A stretch of DNA of 64,000 bases from Sphingopyxis sp. PET50 (GTDB taxonomy: Bacteria > Pseudomonadota > Alphaproteobacteria > Sphingomonadales > Sphingomonadaceae): NCBI RefSeq assembly GCF_025244705.1, contig NZ_CP104207.1, positions 496,001 to 560,000 on the forward strand, in the 5' to 3' direction. Made by a program: the position numbers and the translations under genes. Under the pieces are notes generated by a model. That model saw nothing but the letters and a program-made list of their open reading frames with translations. It was not told where the DNA came from and did not search any database. Below, one piece after another: positions 56,343-64,000 of this stretch. Position 1 is the stretch's first letter; every line of letters starts with the position of its first letter.

Positions 56343-57593
56343 TCAGTTCAACTCGCTCAGCCCCAAAGCCTCCAGCAACGCCGTCCGCGCCCGCCGCACA
56401 TCGGCGGCCAGCCCGGCCGAACCCAGATCGCCCGCCGCGATCGCCTCGGGCCAGTGCTTCGCCACCACCTCCGAAATCCGGTCGAGCCTGTCCGCATCGG
56501 CCATGAAGCGCGGATCGACGGTAGCCGGATCGGCGACCACGCGCAGCCGCAGGCACGCCGGACCGCCGCCATTCGCCATCGACTGGCGCACATCGACGGG
56601 CAGCAGCCTGCGGATCGGGCCATTGCCCGCGACATGCGCTTCCAGCCAGTTCCACACTGCGGGCGTGGCCTGTGCCTCGGTGGGCAGCACGAGCCCCATG
56701 CCGCCGCCCTCGGGCAGGCTGACGAGCTGGGCGTTGAACAGATAGGATCTGATCGCGTCGGGCAGGCTCACCGCCTCGGCGGGCACCTCGACGATCTCGA
56801 CCGCGGGGAAGGCGGCGCGGATTTCCGCATGCGCCGCCTCGCGGTCGTGAAAGGCGGTTTCGTGGGTGAAGAGCACTTTCTCGTTCGCCACCGCGACGAC
56901 GTCATTGTGGAACGCGCCACCCTGGATCGCGATATCGGATTGGCGGATGAACAGCGTGCGCGCCGGATCAAGCCGATGGCGGCGCGCGATCGCCTTCGAA
57001 GCGTCGAGATGCTGGCGCGCGGGAAAGCGTCCGCCGCCGACGCCGTAGACGAAAATCTCGACCCCCGGCGATCCGTGCCCGTCGCACAGCCGCATATGGT
57101 TGGCGGCGCCCTCGTCGCCAAAGGGGGCGGGGACGGGACCATGGACCGCAAAGGCCGCGTTGGCGAAGGCGAGTTTGAGCTGCGCCAGCGTCCCCTGCCA
57201 TTCATGGCTGCGGTGGGGCATGGTCACCAGGTTGGCGACGGTGAGGTGGCATTTGCCATCGCCGCTGTCGGGGGCGGGAGAGACGGTTGCGGCATTGGCC
57301 GCCCACATCGACGAGGCCGACCAGGCCTGCGCGCGCAAATGCGGCTCGGCCTCCTCCAGCGTCGTTCCCAGCACCTCCAGCCACGCCGCATCGGGCCGGT
57401 CGAGCGGGGTGAAGAAACCCTGCGGCAGTCCGAGCGCCAGATTGTGGCGCATCTTGTCGATGCCCTGCAGCGCGGCGGCGCGTGGCTGCGACACGTCGCC
57501 GGCATTGTTCGCTGACGCAATATTGCCGCGGCTGAGGCCGGCGTAATTATGTGTCGGGCCGATGATCCCGTCGAAATTGATTTCGGTGAGCAT
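56343..57593 (-). CDS. astB: N-succinylarginine dihydrolase
   Basis: 416 residues. Opens EINFDGIIGPTHNYAGLS with the conserved GPTHNYAGL; further family blocks are RQSDIAIQGGAFHNDVVAVAN and QSMANGGGPACLRLRV, the latter holding the catalytic Cys. Second step of the arginine succinyltransferase (AST) pathway, releasing CO2 and two ammonia. Start chosen at 57593 behind GGAGAGGGAG. Separated from astA by a 125-bp repeat. Confidence 0.96.
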   Translation of the reverse strand: MLTEINFDGIIGPTHNYAGLSRGNIASANNAGDVSQPRAAALQGIDKMRHNLALGLPQGFFTPLDRPDAAWLEVLGTTLEEAEPHLRAQAWSASSMWAANAATVSPAPDSGDGKCHLTVANLVTMPHRSHEWQGTLAQLKLAFANAAFAVHGPVPAPFGDEGAANHMRLCDGHGSPGVEIFVYGVGGGRFPARQHLDASKAIARRHRLDPARTLFIRQSDIAIQGGAFHNDVVAVANEKVLFTHETAFHDREAAHAEIRAAFPAVEIVEVPAEAVSLPDAIRSYLFNAQLVSLPEGGGMGLVLPTEAQATPAVWNWLEAHVAGNGPIRRLLPVDVRQSMANGGGPACLRLRVVADPATVDPRFMADADRLDRISEVVAKHWPEAIAAGDLGSAGLAADVRRARTALLEALGLSELN

Positions 57594-57609
57594 AAACTCC
57601 CTCTCCAAT

Positions 57610-57734
57610 CCCTCCCCTTCAGGGGAGGGCAGCGAGACTTGGCAGCTTGCTGCCTAGTCGCAGCGGGTGGGGTCCATCGGCCTCGCGCAAGGCCGATGGA
57701 CCCCACCCCAACCCCTCCCCTGAAGGGGAGGGGC
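57610..57734. repeat. Composite palindromic repeat between astA and astB
   Basis: A central hairpin has perfect 19-bp arms (57665-57683 and 57690-57708, begins GGGTGGGGTCCATCGGCCT, loop of six). It is flanked by two smaller self-complementary blocks of the form CCCCTCCCCT-n2-AGGGGAGGGG and a GGCAGCTTGCTGCC hairpin. The nested design resembles repeats dispersed in sphingomonad genomes. Confidence 0.75.
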
Positions 57735-57740
57735 TTTTCG

Positions 57741-58742
57741 TTACCGCCCGATCCAGCTGATCTGGTCGCCCGGTCCGACGCCCAATATGCGCGCGGCATC
57801 GGCGTCGATCGTGCCGTCGGGACCGACCTTGCCGAAGCAGCAGCGGAAGTCCGCCAGCCGCCCGGTCGCGACCAGCGCATCCTCGCCGCCCTCGCCGATG
57901 CCCGACACTTCGAGATGCTTGGCGTCGCGGATGCTCGCGACCTGATCGGTGCGCGCGGTCATCGTCGGGCCGCCGTCGAAGATGTCGACATAATTTTCGA
58001 AGGCGAAGCCTTCATTCTCCAGCATCCGCATCGCGGCGCGGCCCGTCGGGTGCGGCACGCCGATGACGCTGCGCGCATGGTCGCTGAGCATCGCGATATA
58101 GACGGGGTGCTTGGGCATCAGGTCGGCGATGAACTGGTTGCCGTGGACCGCGTTGAACTGGTCGGCTTCCTGGAAATTCATCCCGAAGAATTTGCCCGCG
58201 ACCCCGTCCCAGAAGGGCGAGCCGCCCGCTTCGTCGATCACCCCGCGCAGCTCGGCGAGGATGCGGTCGGCGAAGCGCGGTCGGTGCCGCGCGATAAACA
58301 GATAGCGCGAGCGTGCGAGCAGCAGCCCCAGCCCGCCCGCGCGCGCCGCGGGGTGGAGGAACAGCCCGCCGACCTCGCTCGCGCCGTTGAGGTCGTTGCT
58401 GAGCATCAGCACCTGCGCGTGGAACGTACGCCCCAATTGCTCGCTATGCTTGCTGTCGGTGCCGATGCGATAGGAGTAGAAGGGCCAGCGCTGCCCGACC
58501 TGTCCGAAAATCTGGCAGGTGCCGCGCACGTCGCCGCTGTCGAGATCCTCGAGCACCATCAGATACAGCTCGTCGGCCGGATATTCCTTCTCCGACCGGA
58601 AACCCGCCTCGGCACGCTCGAGCTTGGCGCGCAGCGCCTTTTTGTCGGGGGGCAGGTTGGTGAAGCCGCCCCCGGTCAGCTTTGCCATCTCGTAAATGCT
58701 CTGCAAATCGCCCGGTTTGGCCGCCCGGATCACATGGTTCAC
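57741..58742 (-). CDS. astA: Arginine N-succinyltransferase
   Basis: 333 residues. GNAT-type fold; conserved GGGFTNLPPDKKAL at the N-terminus, SEVGGLFLHPAARAGGLGLLLARSRYLF, FWDGVAGKFFGMNFQEAD and ENEGFAFENYVDIFDGGPTM. First step of the AST pathway. Likely GTG start at 58742 overlapping the stop of the M20 gene (GTGA), so translation is coupled. Confidence 0.95.
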   Translation of the reverse strand: MNHVIRAAKPGDLQSIYEMAKLTGGGFTNLPPDKKALRAKLERAEAGFRSEKEYPADELYLMVLEDLDSGDVRGTCQIFGQVGQRWPFYSYRIGTDSKHSEQLGRTFHAQVLMLSNDLNGASEVGGLFLHPAARAGGLGLLLARSRYLFIARHRPRFADRILAELRGVIDEAGGSPFWDGVAGKFFGMNFQEADQFNAVHGNQFIADLMPKHPVYIAMLSDHARSVIGVPHPTGRAAMRMLENEGFAFENYVDIFDGGPTMTARTDQVASIRDAKHLEVSGIGEGGEDALVATGRLADFRCCFGKVGPDGTIDADAARILGVGPGDQISWIGR

Positions 58743-59950
58743 ACTTCCCCCCGTTCCGCTATGCGCATCATCGTCAGCGCCGACAGTCGTGCCCGTTCGG
58801 CGAGGCTGTCGACGATCAGAAATTCGTCCGACGAATGGATCGCGCCGCCGCGCGGGCCCATGGTGTCGACCACCGGCACTCCGCACGCCGCGATATTGTT
58901 GCCGTCGCACACGCCTCCCGTAGCGTTCCAGCCGATCGGCGGCAGGCCGAGCGCCGCGCCGCAATCGCGCACCAGCTCGAACAGGCGCGTCGCGGCGGCG
59001 TCGAGTGGCTTGGGCGGGCGGTTGAAGCCGCCGTGGAGGTGGCAGTGGACGTCGTGGTCGTGCTGGATGTTGGCGATAGTGTCGCGCAGCGCGGCTTCGG
59101 CGGCGGCCATCGCTTCGGGGGTCGCGGGGCGCAGGTTGACGCGCAATATGGCCTGGTCGGGGACGACATTGTTCGGCCCGCCGCCGTCGATCCTGGCCGG
59201 ATTGACCTTTAGTTCCAAGGATTTGAGTGCATTCAGCCGCACCGCCAGATCGGCCGCGGCGACAAGGGCGTTGCGCCCCTCTTCGGGGTTGCGTCCGGCG
59301 TGGGCGCTGCGGCCGTGGATGGTGATGCTGAAGTTGCCGCTTCCGGGCCGCGCACCCGCCAGCGTGCCGTCGGGGAGCGCGGGTTCATAGGTCAGCGCGG
59401 CGGTTTTTCCGGCGGCGAGCCTGGCGATCAGCGCGGCCGACGCGTGGCTTCCGGTCTCCTCGTCGCTGTTGATCATCACGTCGTAGCCGACACGATCGGC
59501 GAGCGGCGAGGCTTCGAGCGCGGTCAGCGCGGCGAGGATCACCGCTATGCCCCCCTTCATGTCGGCGGTGCCGGGGCCGTTGAGCACGCCGGGTTCCAGC
59601 CATTGCAAGGTCTGGAACGGATGATCGGCGGCGAACACCGTGTCCATGTGTCCGGTCAGCAGCAATTGCACCGGCGCCTGCGGCCGCACCCGCAGGTGCA
59701 GGTGATCGCCGCGCTGCGTGGTCCTGATGTTGCCGTTCGCATCGACGCTTTCGACCGGATCGGGCGCGACGAGGCGGATGTCGCCCGGCAGCGCCGCAAA
59801 GGCATCGGCGAGCATGTCCGCGACGGTTTTCAGTCCGGACAGATTGCCCGTGCCGCTGTTCACCGCGGCCCACTGCTCGACCTGCGCCAGCATCGGCGCG
59901 TCGGCGGCGATTTCGAGCGTCGCGCTTTCGGAGGCGGTGAGGGCGGTCAT
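58739..59950 (-). CDS. M20 family metallo-hydrolase in the AST operon
   Basis: 403 residues. Zinc-peptidase signatures of M20: TGHMDTVF with the first ligand, GPGTADMKGG with the bridging Asp, NSDEETGS with the catalytic Glu, and a dimerisation domain with GRSAHAGRNPEEG. Relatives are carboxypeptidases, ArgE-type deacylases and succinyl-aminoacid hydrolases. Lying directly before astA with an overlap, it is a candidate for cleaving an acyl-amino-acid in arginine use, possibly succinylglutamate in place of AstE, which is unrelated and not seen here. That is inference. Confidence 0.85.
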   Translation of the reverse strand: MTALTASESATLEIAADAPMLAQVEQWAAVNSGTGNLSGLKTVADMLADAFAALPGDIRLVAPDPVESVDANGNIRTTQRGDHLHLRVRPQAPVQLLLTGHMDTVFAADHPFQTLQWLEPGVLNGPGTADMKGGIAVILAALTALEASPLADRVGYDVMINSDEETGSHASAALIARLAAGKTAALTYEPALPDGTLAGARPGSGNFSITIHGRSAHAGRNPEEGRNALVAAADLAVRLNALKSLELKVNPARIDGGGPNNVVPDQAILRVNLRPATPEAMAAAEAALRDTIANIQHDHDVHCHLHGGFNRPPKPLDAAATRLFELVRDCGAALGLPPIGWNATGGVCDGNNIAACGVPVVDTMGPRGGAIHSSDEFLIVDSLAERARLSALTMMRIAERGEV

Positions 59951-60004
59951 CGCACGGCTATAGCGAGCGGGAAGGGGCTTTGGCACCCCCCTCGGCCGCC
60001 GCGC

Positions 60005-61366
60005 TCAAAAACGCAGGACGACGCGCGTGCCCGGTTCCGCGTCCTCGATCGTCATCCGGCCGCGATGCAGGGCGACGACCGCGGCGACGAGCGACAGGCC
60101 GAGCCCCGTTCCCGGCTTGCCGACGGTTTCGGGCAGGCGGAAGAAGCGTTCCTTCACCCGCTCGCGAAAAGCGGGGGCGATGCCGGGGCCGCTGTCGGCG
60201 ATCGCGATCCGGATGCAGCCGCCCGTCCGCTCGGCGGTCACCCGAACCGGTCCCGCGTCGCCGCCATATTTGATCGCATTGTCGAGCAGGTTGGAGATCG
60301 CCTGGAACAGCAGGTTGCGATCGGCCTCCATCGCCAGCCCCGGTGCGATCGCGCCTTCGATGACCGGCCCATGGTCCTCGGCGGCGGGGCCGTGCAGTTC
60401 GATCGCGTCGGCGAGCAGCGACGACAGGTCGACGCGCTGCGACCCCGCGAGATGCTGGCCGCTTTCGATGCGCGCGATGCGCAGCAGGGCGTCGAAGATC
60501 GATTGCAGCCGGACCGCCTCCGCCGACGCCTGCTCGGCCAGCCTTTGCCATTCGGTCTCGTCGGCCGCCGCGCCGAGTTCGTCGAGGTCGGCGCGCAGCC
60601 GCGCGAGCGGAGTGCGCAGTTCGTGCGCGATATTGTCCGACACGCGCCGCACCGATTCGACCGACTCCTCGATCCGCGCCAGCATCAGGTTGAGCGTTTC
60701 GGCGAGCTCGTCGAAATCGTCGCCGGTCCCGCGCAGCGGGATGCGTTCGGTCAGGCTGCCCGCCATCACGCGCCGCGCGGTGCGCGTCACCGCGTCGATC
60801 CGGCGTCCGACCGCCGCGCTCATCGCGAAACTCCCGCCGATCGCGAGCAGCGCGGCGCACAGGATGATCCACGCCGAACTGACCGCGAAAAGCTCGTCGC
60901 GGTCGTCGATATCCTCGACGTCGCGCCCGACGATCAGCCGTGCCCCGTCGGACAGCCGCCGTTCGACGACCAGCGCCTCGTAATCCAGTTCCTCGCCATT
61001 CCGATAGAGGTCGGCCTCCAGCAGCCGCCAGCCGACGATCGGCTGGTGGGGCCAACTCGGCAGATTGCTGTTCGCCACCCGCCCGTCGCCGCCCACCAGC
61101 GCGTGAAAGGCGTGGCGATGTCCCGGCGCGCGTTGCCGGCTGTCGAGCGCGGCGACCAGCGCGGAGCGTCCGTCGGCGGCGTCGAGGCGCGCCAGCCGGT
61201 CCGCCTCGGCCGCTACCTGGCCGGCCTCGCGCAGCAGGGGCCGGTAGACCCCCGCCCAATAGGCGGTCCCGAACAGCAGCAGCATCGAGGTCAGGAACAG
61301 CGCGACATAGGTCAGCCCGAGCCGAAAGGTCAGGCTGTGCCCCATCTGCCGCCAGCGCGACGTCAT
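60005..61366 (-). CDS. Two-component sensor histidine kinase
   Basis: 453 residues. Two membrane helices (about residues 15-35 and 155-175) enclose a ~115-residue periplasmic sensor; then HAMP, the HisKA box SDNIAHELRTPLARLR and HATPase motifs NLLDNAIKYGG, DSGPGIAP and GTGLGLSLV. Start overlaps the response-regulator stop by ATGA. Ends 54 bases before the M20 gene, in the same direction. Confidence 0.93.
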   Translation of the reverse strand: MTSRWRQMGHSLTFRLGLTYVALFLTSMLLLFGTAYWAGVYRPLLREAGQVAAEADRLARLDAADGRSALVAALDSRQRAPGHRHAFHALVGGDGRVANSNLPSWPHQPIVGWRLLEADLYRNGEELDYEALVVERRLSDGARLIVGRDVEDIDDRDELFAVSSAWIILCAALLAIGGSFAMSAAVGRRIDAVTRTARRVMAGSLTERIPLRGTGDDFDELAETLNLMLARIEESVESVRRVSDNIAHELRTPLARLRADLDELGAAADETEWQRLAEQASAEAVRLQSIFDALLRIARIESGQHLAGSQRVDLSSLLADAIELHGPAAEDHGPVIEGAIAPGLAMEADRNLLFQAISNLLDNAIKYGGDAGPVRVTAERTGGCIRIAIADSGPGIAPAFRERVKERFFRLPETVGKPGTGLGLSLVAAVVALHRGRMTIEDAEPGTRVVLRF

Positions 61367-62037
61367 GCGGCGCGCATCAGGTAGCCGGTGCCGCGCACCG
61401 TATGGATCAGCGCGGTTTCGAAGCCGCGATCGACCTTTTGCCGCAGCCGGCTGACATGCTGGTCGATGATGTTGGTCTGCGGGTCGAAATGATAGTCCCA
61501 CACATGTTCGAGCAGCATCGACCGCGTCACGACCCGCCCCTCGTTCCGCGCGAGATAGGTCAGGATGCGATATTCGCGCGCGGTCAGGTCGATCGTCTTG
61601 CCGCGCCGCTTCACCTGCTGGCCGAGCAGGTCGATCTCGAGGTCGCCGATCGTCAGCCGCGTCTCGGCGACGATCGCCGGACCGCGCCGCGCGAGTACAT
61701 CGACGCGCGCGAGCAGTTCGGACATGGCGAAGGGCTTGGTCAGATAATCGTCGCCGCCGGCGCGAAGCCCCGCGACGCGCTCGTCGACGTCGCCGAGCGC
61801 GCTCAGGAAAAGGACCGGCGTCGCATCGCCGGTCGCGCGGATCGTCTGGACGATCGTCAGCCCGTCGACCTGCGGCAGCATCCGGTCGACGATGATCAGG
61901 TCGAAACTGTCGGCCGCGGCGCGCAGCAGGCCGGCGCGCCCGTCGGTTTCCAGCGACACGACATGGTCAGCGCTTTTCAGCCCCTTGCCGATATGCTCCG
62001 CGACACGGGCATCGTCCTCGATCACCAGGATCTGCAT
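61363..62037 (-). CDS. OmpR/PhoB-family response regulator
   Basis: 224 residues. Receiver with IEDD, phospho-Asp in LIIVDRMLPQVDG, Ser/Lys switch residues in FLSALGD and LTKPFAM; winged-helix domain with LTAREYRILTYLARNEGRVVTRSMLLEHVW and RLRQKVDRGF. Works with the overlapping kinase. May be the head of a longer message running into the AST genes. Confidence 0.94.
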   Translation of the reverse strand: MQILVIEDDARVAEHIGKGLKSADHVVSLETDGRAGLLRAAADSFDLIIVDRMLPQVDGLTIVQTIRATGDATPVLFLSALGDVDERVAGLRAGGDDYLTKPFAMSELLARVDVLARRGPAIVAETRLTIGDLEIDLLGQQVKRRGKTIDLTAREYRILTYLARNEGRVVTRSMLLEHVWDYHFDPQTNIIDQHVSRLRQKVDRGFETALIHTVRGTGYLMRAA

Positions 62038-62197
62038 CGCTTACCCCTTAGGGAGCCGCGCGGCGCGCCGCCACGCTTTCGAACATTTGATTTTCGTCAT
62101 CTTCGCCGCGCGGCACCGAAGATGGCCGGATTCAAATCTGTGGCCCATGCACGCGATAACGACCGCCGCCATGGCTCTCCCCGCAAAGGAGAAAGCC

Positions 62198-62938
62198 ATG
62201 GGTCGGGCCGAAATGCATATCGCGGCAAGCTTGCCGCAGACGCTGGTCGTGCCGGAACCGGTCCGGCTGTCGGTGTTCGACCTCGACCGCACGCTGACGA
62301 TCCGGCCGACCTACGCATCCTTTCTTTTCTTCGCGGCGCGTACCCATGCGCCGTGGCGGCTCCTGCTCGTACCCTTGCTGCTGCCGCTGGCGCTTCTCCA
62401 TGCTCTGAAGCTGATCCCGCGCCGCCGCATGAAGCAGGCGATGCATCGCCTCGCGCTCGGCGGATCGCTCGCCGAGCGCGACGCCGCGCGCCTCGCCGAC
62501 GATTTCGCCCGGCGTCTCGTCGCGCGCGGCCTCTACCGTCAGGGGATCGAACTGATCGAGCGCGAACGCGCCGCCGACCGCCGCATCCTGATCGCGACCG
62601 CCGCGCCGCATTTCTACACCGCCGCGCTCGCGCGCCGGCTCGGCATCGCCGATGTCGTCGCGACCGCCTCGTCGTGGCGGGATGGCCAGCTCGTGCCCGC
62701 GATCGACGGCGCCAACTGCTACGGCGCCGACAAATGCGCGATGGTGCAGGCGTTCATGCGCCGCGCCGGGATCGCGCGCGATGCGGCGCATATCCGCTTC
62801 TTTTCGGATCATGTGTCCGATCTTCCGCTGTTCGACTGTTGCGACGAGCCCGTCGCGGTGAACCCCTCGCCAAAGCTCGCCGCCATCGCCGCCCGCTGCG
62901 GCTGGCCGGTGCTCGACTGGCGCCAGCCCCGGGCCTGA
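62198..62938 (+). CDS. HAD-superfamily phosphatase (HAD-IB, CicA-like)
   Basis: 246 residues. Motif I FDLDRTLT with both Asp, a hydrophobic cap segment (LLLVPLLLPLALLHALKLI) that may touch the membrane, motif II in LIATAAPHF, and motif IV FFSDHVSDLP. HAD-IB members include phosphoserine phosphatase and the Caulobacter CicA-type proteins. Start chosen at ATG 62198 because AAAGGAGAAAG precedes it; longer forms are possible. The next gene begins four bases after its stop. Confidence 0.82.
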   Translation: MGRAEMHIAASLPQTLVVPEPVRLSVFDLDRTLTIRPTYASFLFFAARTHAPWRLLLVPLLLPLALLHALKLIPRRRMKQAMHRLALGGSLAERDAARLADDFARRLVARGLYRQGIELIERERAADRRILIATAAPHFYTAALARRLGIADVVATASSWRDGQLVPAIDGANCYGADKCAMVQAFMRRAGIARDAAHIRFFSDHVSDLPLFDCCDEPVAVNPSPKLAAIAARCGWPVLDWRQPRA

Positions 62939-62942
62939 CCCC

Positions 62943-64000
62943 ATGCGAATCGGCTTTCTCTTCAACCATGGCGGCGGGCATCAGGTCGCGCACGCGCTGC
63001 CCGTCGCCTTCGCGCTCCGGCGCCTGTCGAACCGCGCCGACATCCGCATCCTCGTCTCGGAGGGCAGCGCGGCCGAGGTGACGCGGCTGGCCGACCGCGA
63101 GGCGGGGCCGCGTCCCGATATCGTCCGGCTGGCGCCGCCGTCGCGGCTCGCCCGCGCCGCCAAGCGCGCGACCGGCGGGGCGGTCCCCGCCGACACGCTG
63201 TCGGTGCTGCGCCGCAATCTCGACCGCTTTCGCGACCTCGATGCGTTGGTGGTGCCCGAAAAGACCTCGCTGCTGCTGAGGACGCATTTCGGGCTCGACA
63301 ATCTGAAGCTGATCCATACCCGCCACGGCGCCGGCGACCGCGCGATCGGTTTCGACAAGGCGAGCGGGCAGTTCGACCTTGTGCTGATGTCGGGCGCCAA
63401 GATCCGCGACCGGCTGGAGGATGCGGGGCTGCTGCGCGCGGGCGGCCATGCGATCACCGGTTATCCCAAATTCGACCTGCCGCCGCGCACTCCGCGCCCG
63501 CGGCTGTTCGTCAAGGACCGGCCGACCGTCCTCTACAACCCGCATCCGTCGCCCGCGCTGTCGAGCTGGTACCGGATGGGGCCACAGATTCTCGACTGGT
63601 TCGCGAACAGCGACCGGTACAATCTGATCTTCGCGCCGCACGTCATGCTGTTCCGGAAACGGATCACGGCCTCTCTGTCGCCCTTCGCGCTCGGCTGGAA
63701 CCGCTGGCCCGATGCGCGTCATTACGACCGCGACCATATGCTGATCGACACGGGCAGCCCGGCCAGCCTCGACATGACCTATACCGACGCTGCGGACATC
63801 TATCTTGGCGATGCGAGCAGCCAGGTCTACGAATTCCTCCGCCGCCCGCGCCCATGCGTCTTTCTGAACCCGCGCGGCCACGCGTGGCGCGGCAATCCCG
63901 ATTTCACGCACTGGCAGGCGGGACCGGTGGTCGAGACGATCGAAGATTTCGCCGCCGCCTTCGAAGAGGTGCCGTTGCTCGATCCCGCCGACCGCCAGCG
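62943..64000 (+). CDS. Glycerophosphotransferase-like protein, 3' end outside window
   Basis: 352 residues visible, open at the window end. Begins MRIGFLFNHGGGHQVAHALP with a GT-B-like N-terminal fold; further on HTRHGAGDRAIGFDKAS, YNPHPSPALSSWYRMG, IFAPHVMLF and YLGDASSQVYEFLRRPRPCVFL, which match the CDP-glycerol:poly(glycerophosphate) glycerophosphotransferase group. Gram-negative members of this group are thought to modify surface polysaccharide. Coupled to the HAD gene (four-base gap), so a phosphatase and transferase may act on one sugar or glycerol phosphate. Confidence 0.75.
   Translation, partial: MRIGFLFNHGGGHQVAHALPVAFALRRLSNRADIRILVSEGSAAEVTRLADREAGPRPDIVRLAPPSRLARAAKRATGGAVPADTLSVLRRNLDRFRDLDALVVPEKTSLLLRTHFGLDNLKLIHTRHGAGDRAIGFDKASGQFDLVLMSGAKIRDRLEDAGLLRAGGHAITGYPKFDLPPRTPRPRLFVKDRPTVLYNPHPSPALSSWYRMGPQILDWFANSDRYNLIFAPHVMLFRKRITASLSPFALGWNRWPDARHYDRDHMLIDTGSPASLDMTYTDAADIYLGDASSQVYEFLRRPRPCVFLNPRGHAWRGNPDFTHWQAGPVVETIEDFAAAFEEVPLLDPADRQ

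Overview
The window is high-GC (about 65%) alphaproteobacterial chromosome. The order rpsB-tsf-pyrH-frr-uppS-cdsA-dxr-rseP-bamA-skp-fabZ, a spinster-type MFS beside a TonB receptor, TTCGACAAGCTCAG-type dispersed repeats and an alphaproteobacterial LexA box (GTTC-N7-GTTC) all point to a sphingomonad, probably near Sphingopyxis. Species is inferred from gene content only.

Layout. (1) 1-17.2 kb: a probable plant ester/glycoside utilisation locus. It has an esterase cut by the window edge, a tannase-family esterase, an acyl-CoA ligase, a small periplasmic protein and a GH3 beta-glucosidase in one tightly overlapping run; then a LytTR two-component pair; then TonB receptor, MFS permease, type-B carboxylesterase, a second acyl-CoA ligase and a TetR regulator in a second run. 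The implied flow is outer-membrane uptake, ester and glycoside cleavage, import, CoA activation. (2) 17.3-23 kb: a His-rich periplasmic protein followed by a czcCBA heavy-metal efflux operon. (3) 23-33.7 kb: housekeeping and stress genes (ferredoxin-reductase-type flavoprotein, DUF4126, NUDIX, nitrilase family, M16 peptidase, Kef-type antiporter, icd). (4) 33.8-35.6 kb: psd-pssA phospholipid genes and a small membrane protein read toward them from behind a LexA box. (5) 35.8-47 kb: the translation / lipid / outer-membrane assembly block. (6) 47-54.9 kb: rpmE, glpK, a dihaem cytochrome lipoprotein, a DEAD-box helicase and two alpha/beta hydrolases. (7) 55-62 kb, minus strand: response regulator, sensor kinase, M20 hydrolase, astA, astB and a LuxR-type regulator in one direction, an arginine succinyltransferase (AST) locus. 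(8) 62.2-64 kb: a HAD phosphatase and a glycerophosphotransferase-like gene cut by the window end.

Two window-wide observations matter for any reader. First, sixteen genes, including the normally essential tsf, frr, dxr and fabZ, are broken by frame changes. In every case the frame moves as expected for one (or two) inserted bases, and removing them leaves a length divisible by three; most fit an extra A or C (coding strand) next to a GC or GGC. Base-calling or assembly error is the simplest reading, so these are annotated as intact genes with faults. Second, intergenic spaces carry at least six large inverted-repeat elements of several families.

No tRNA, rRNA, CRISPR array, transposase or prophage gene was seen.
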